Positions 6,170 through 6,657 of a stretch of 6,657 bases of DNA are shown here, piece by piece; the first letter of the stretch is position 1; each line of letters starts with the position of its first letter. This DNA comes from UBA9845 sp051889975 (GTDB lineage: Bacteria > Bacillota > Clostridia > Christensenellales > UBA1242): positions 1-6,657 of the forward strand of contig JBJFDJ010000036.1 of the NCBI GenBank assembly GCA_051889975.1. The letters run 5' to 3'. Both the position numbers and the translations under genes were made by a program. The notes under the pieces were generated by a model. The model worked only from the letters and a program-made list of their open reading frames with translations, was not told the origin of the DNA and searched no databases.

Positions 6170-6304
6170 CTATATTTTATCAATAGTTTCTTTGATTTTT
6201 TCTTTCCCTTCTTCAATCATTTGATTTGCTTTTTGATTGCTGTGGACTAAAATTGCGCCAGCAATAAAGCCTAAAGCAAGACCAAAAATTAAATTATCAT
6301 TCAT
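6170..6304 (-). CDS. Small single-pass membrane protein, YtxH-like, 44 aa
   Basis: I do not recognise a named gene. The 44 residues form one hydrophobic helix with small-residue spacing (LIFGLALGFIAGAILV, 5-20), followed by a highly charged amphipathic tail (about 24-44) with repeated E/K residues. A glycine-rich transmembrane helix followed by a charged helix resembles the start of YtxH-type small membrane proteins; the resemblance is structural only. The start is ATG at 6304 with a near-ideal ribosome binding site (GGAGG, 8 bases away), which strongly argues that it is translated. The first residues are short and polar, so the tail is probably cytoplasmic. It sits between the IscU-like gene and ruvX, the position where small membrane or PRC-barrel genes are sometimes found in Clostridia. 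Confidence 0.82.
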   Translation of the reverse strand: MNDNLIFGLALGFIAGAILVHSNQKANQMIEEGKEKIKETIDKI

Positions 6305-6317
6305 ATTTTCACCCTCC

Positions 6318-6342
6318 ACACAAATAACTTGTGTAAAAGTTA
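6318..6342 (-). other. Two overlapping alternative hairpins before the small membrane gene
   Basis: Two perfect 6-bp hairpins share bases and so exclude each other: 6325-6330 with 6337-6342, and 6318-6323 with 6329-6334. The second ends one base before the GGAGG ribosome binding site of the 44-residue gene. Neither has a U tract placed for termination. They could be chance in A/T-rich DNA. Confidence 0.3.
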
Positions 6343-6357
6343 AAAAATTATTTATGA

Positions 6358-6657
6358 TTAGCCATTAATTTTTTGAAGTTTTAACATTTTTTGAAGTTTT
6401 TTGTCATAGTCAACAAAAGACAAGTTTAAAGTTTGCAAAACATCTTTAATTATTTCAATTTCTTGGTCAGTTTTACCAATTTTATCCAAGATATCTTGCT
6501 CGTTGATAAGTTTTGCTTCAAGCAAAGATTTGCCTTTTAACATTTGTGTTAAAACACTACAAACTGCAATTCCATAAGCGTTTGAAAAAGTTTTAAAAGT
6601 TGCATCAACAATAACATCTTCTTCTATTTTTAAATAAATTTTGTAAATATTGTTTGT
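6358..6657 (-). CDS. IscU/NifU-like iron-sulfur scaffold homologue lacking ligand cysteines, 5' end outside the window
   Basis: The frame is open to the window edge, so the true start lies beyond 6657; the 99 visible residues are the C-terminal part. They follow the IscU pattern: EEDVIVDATFKTF, then a helix ending in MLKGKSLLEA, then a helix with DILDKIG and a final helix. Canonical IscU has FKTFGCGSAIA here; this protein has FKTFSNAYGIA, so the second ligand cysteine is replaced by asparagine. The usual HCS of the third ligand is also missing (EIEIIKD in its place). The only visible cysteine is in AVCSVL, six residues after the lost ligand position. The family fold is well supported; normal cluster-scaffold activity is not. 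The location near ruvX fits the Clostridial iscS-iscU-mnmA-alaS-ruvX neighbourhood. The upstream ATG at 6543 would cut the fold and is rejected. Confidence 0.8.
   Translation of the reverse strand, partial: TNNIYKIYLKIEEDVIVDATFKTFSNAYGIAVCSVLTQMLKGKSLLEAKLINEQDILDKIGKTDQEIEIIKDVLQTLNLSFVDYDKKLQKMLKLQKING

Noticed and set aside
6108..6170. Possible terminator after the 44-residue gene, because of the run of eight T's on the minus strand
   Set aside because: No stem of useful length precedes the T run; it fits better as part of the spacer of the ruvX promoter.

Overview
The window is a low-GC, minus-strand stretch of bacterial core genome. It most likely comes from a Bacillota (Firmicutes) member of the Clostridia, probably uncultured. 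The evidence is an A/T-rich base composition, strong AGGAG-type ribosome binding sites, the short form of EF-Ts, a DUF1292 gene next to ruvX (an arrangement known from Firmicutes), and a Firmicutes-type frr-uppS-cdsA-rseP gene order. Every gene I can support is on the minus strand, so transcription runs from high to low coordinates. I see no mobile element, CRISPR array, tRNA or rRNA.

Right end (6657 to about 5334). The window opens inside a NifU/IscU-like gene that has lost at least two of the three expected cluster-ligand cysteines. It is followed by a 44-residue single-pass membrane protein with a very strong ribosome binding site. Next come ruvX (GTG start, with its own extended -10 promoter) and a DUF1292 gene, closed by a Rho-independent terminator. 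In many Clostridia this neighbourhood also contains mnmA, alaS and ireB. The two that would fall inside the window, alaS and ireB, are absent.

Middle (about 5311 to 3611). A strong promoter (TTGAAA, 17-base spacer, TAAAAT with an upstream TG) drives rpsB and tsf, which encode ribosomal protein S2 and elongation factor Ts. The roughly 107-base leader contains a hairpin that could be an S2 autoregulatory site. A clean terminator follows tsf. The pyrH gene that usually follows tsf is missing.

Left end (about 3576 to 1). A second promoter starts a tightly packed operon: frr (ribosome recycling factor), an unrecognised 64-residue protein overlapping frr by one base, uppS (undecaprenyl diphosphate synthase), cdsA (CDP-diacylglycerol synthase) and rseP (site-2 intramembrane protease). 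rseP starts at a TTG and runs off the left edge just before its second catalytic motif. The usual dxr gene between cdsA and rseP is missing. Together these genes join translation (S2, EF-Ts, RRF) to envelope building: the lipid carrier for peptidoglycan, the phospholipid precursor, and a membrane protease that usually controls envelope-stress signalling.

I did not find a convincing new system. The most interesting points are the cysteine-poor IscU-like protein, the 64-residue protein translationally coupled to frr, the simplified gene order (no pyrH, dxr, alaS or ireB), and the structured rpsB leader.
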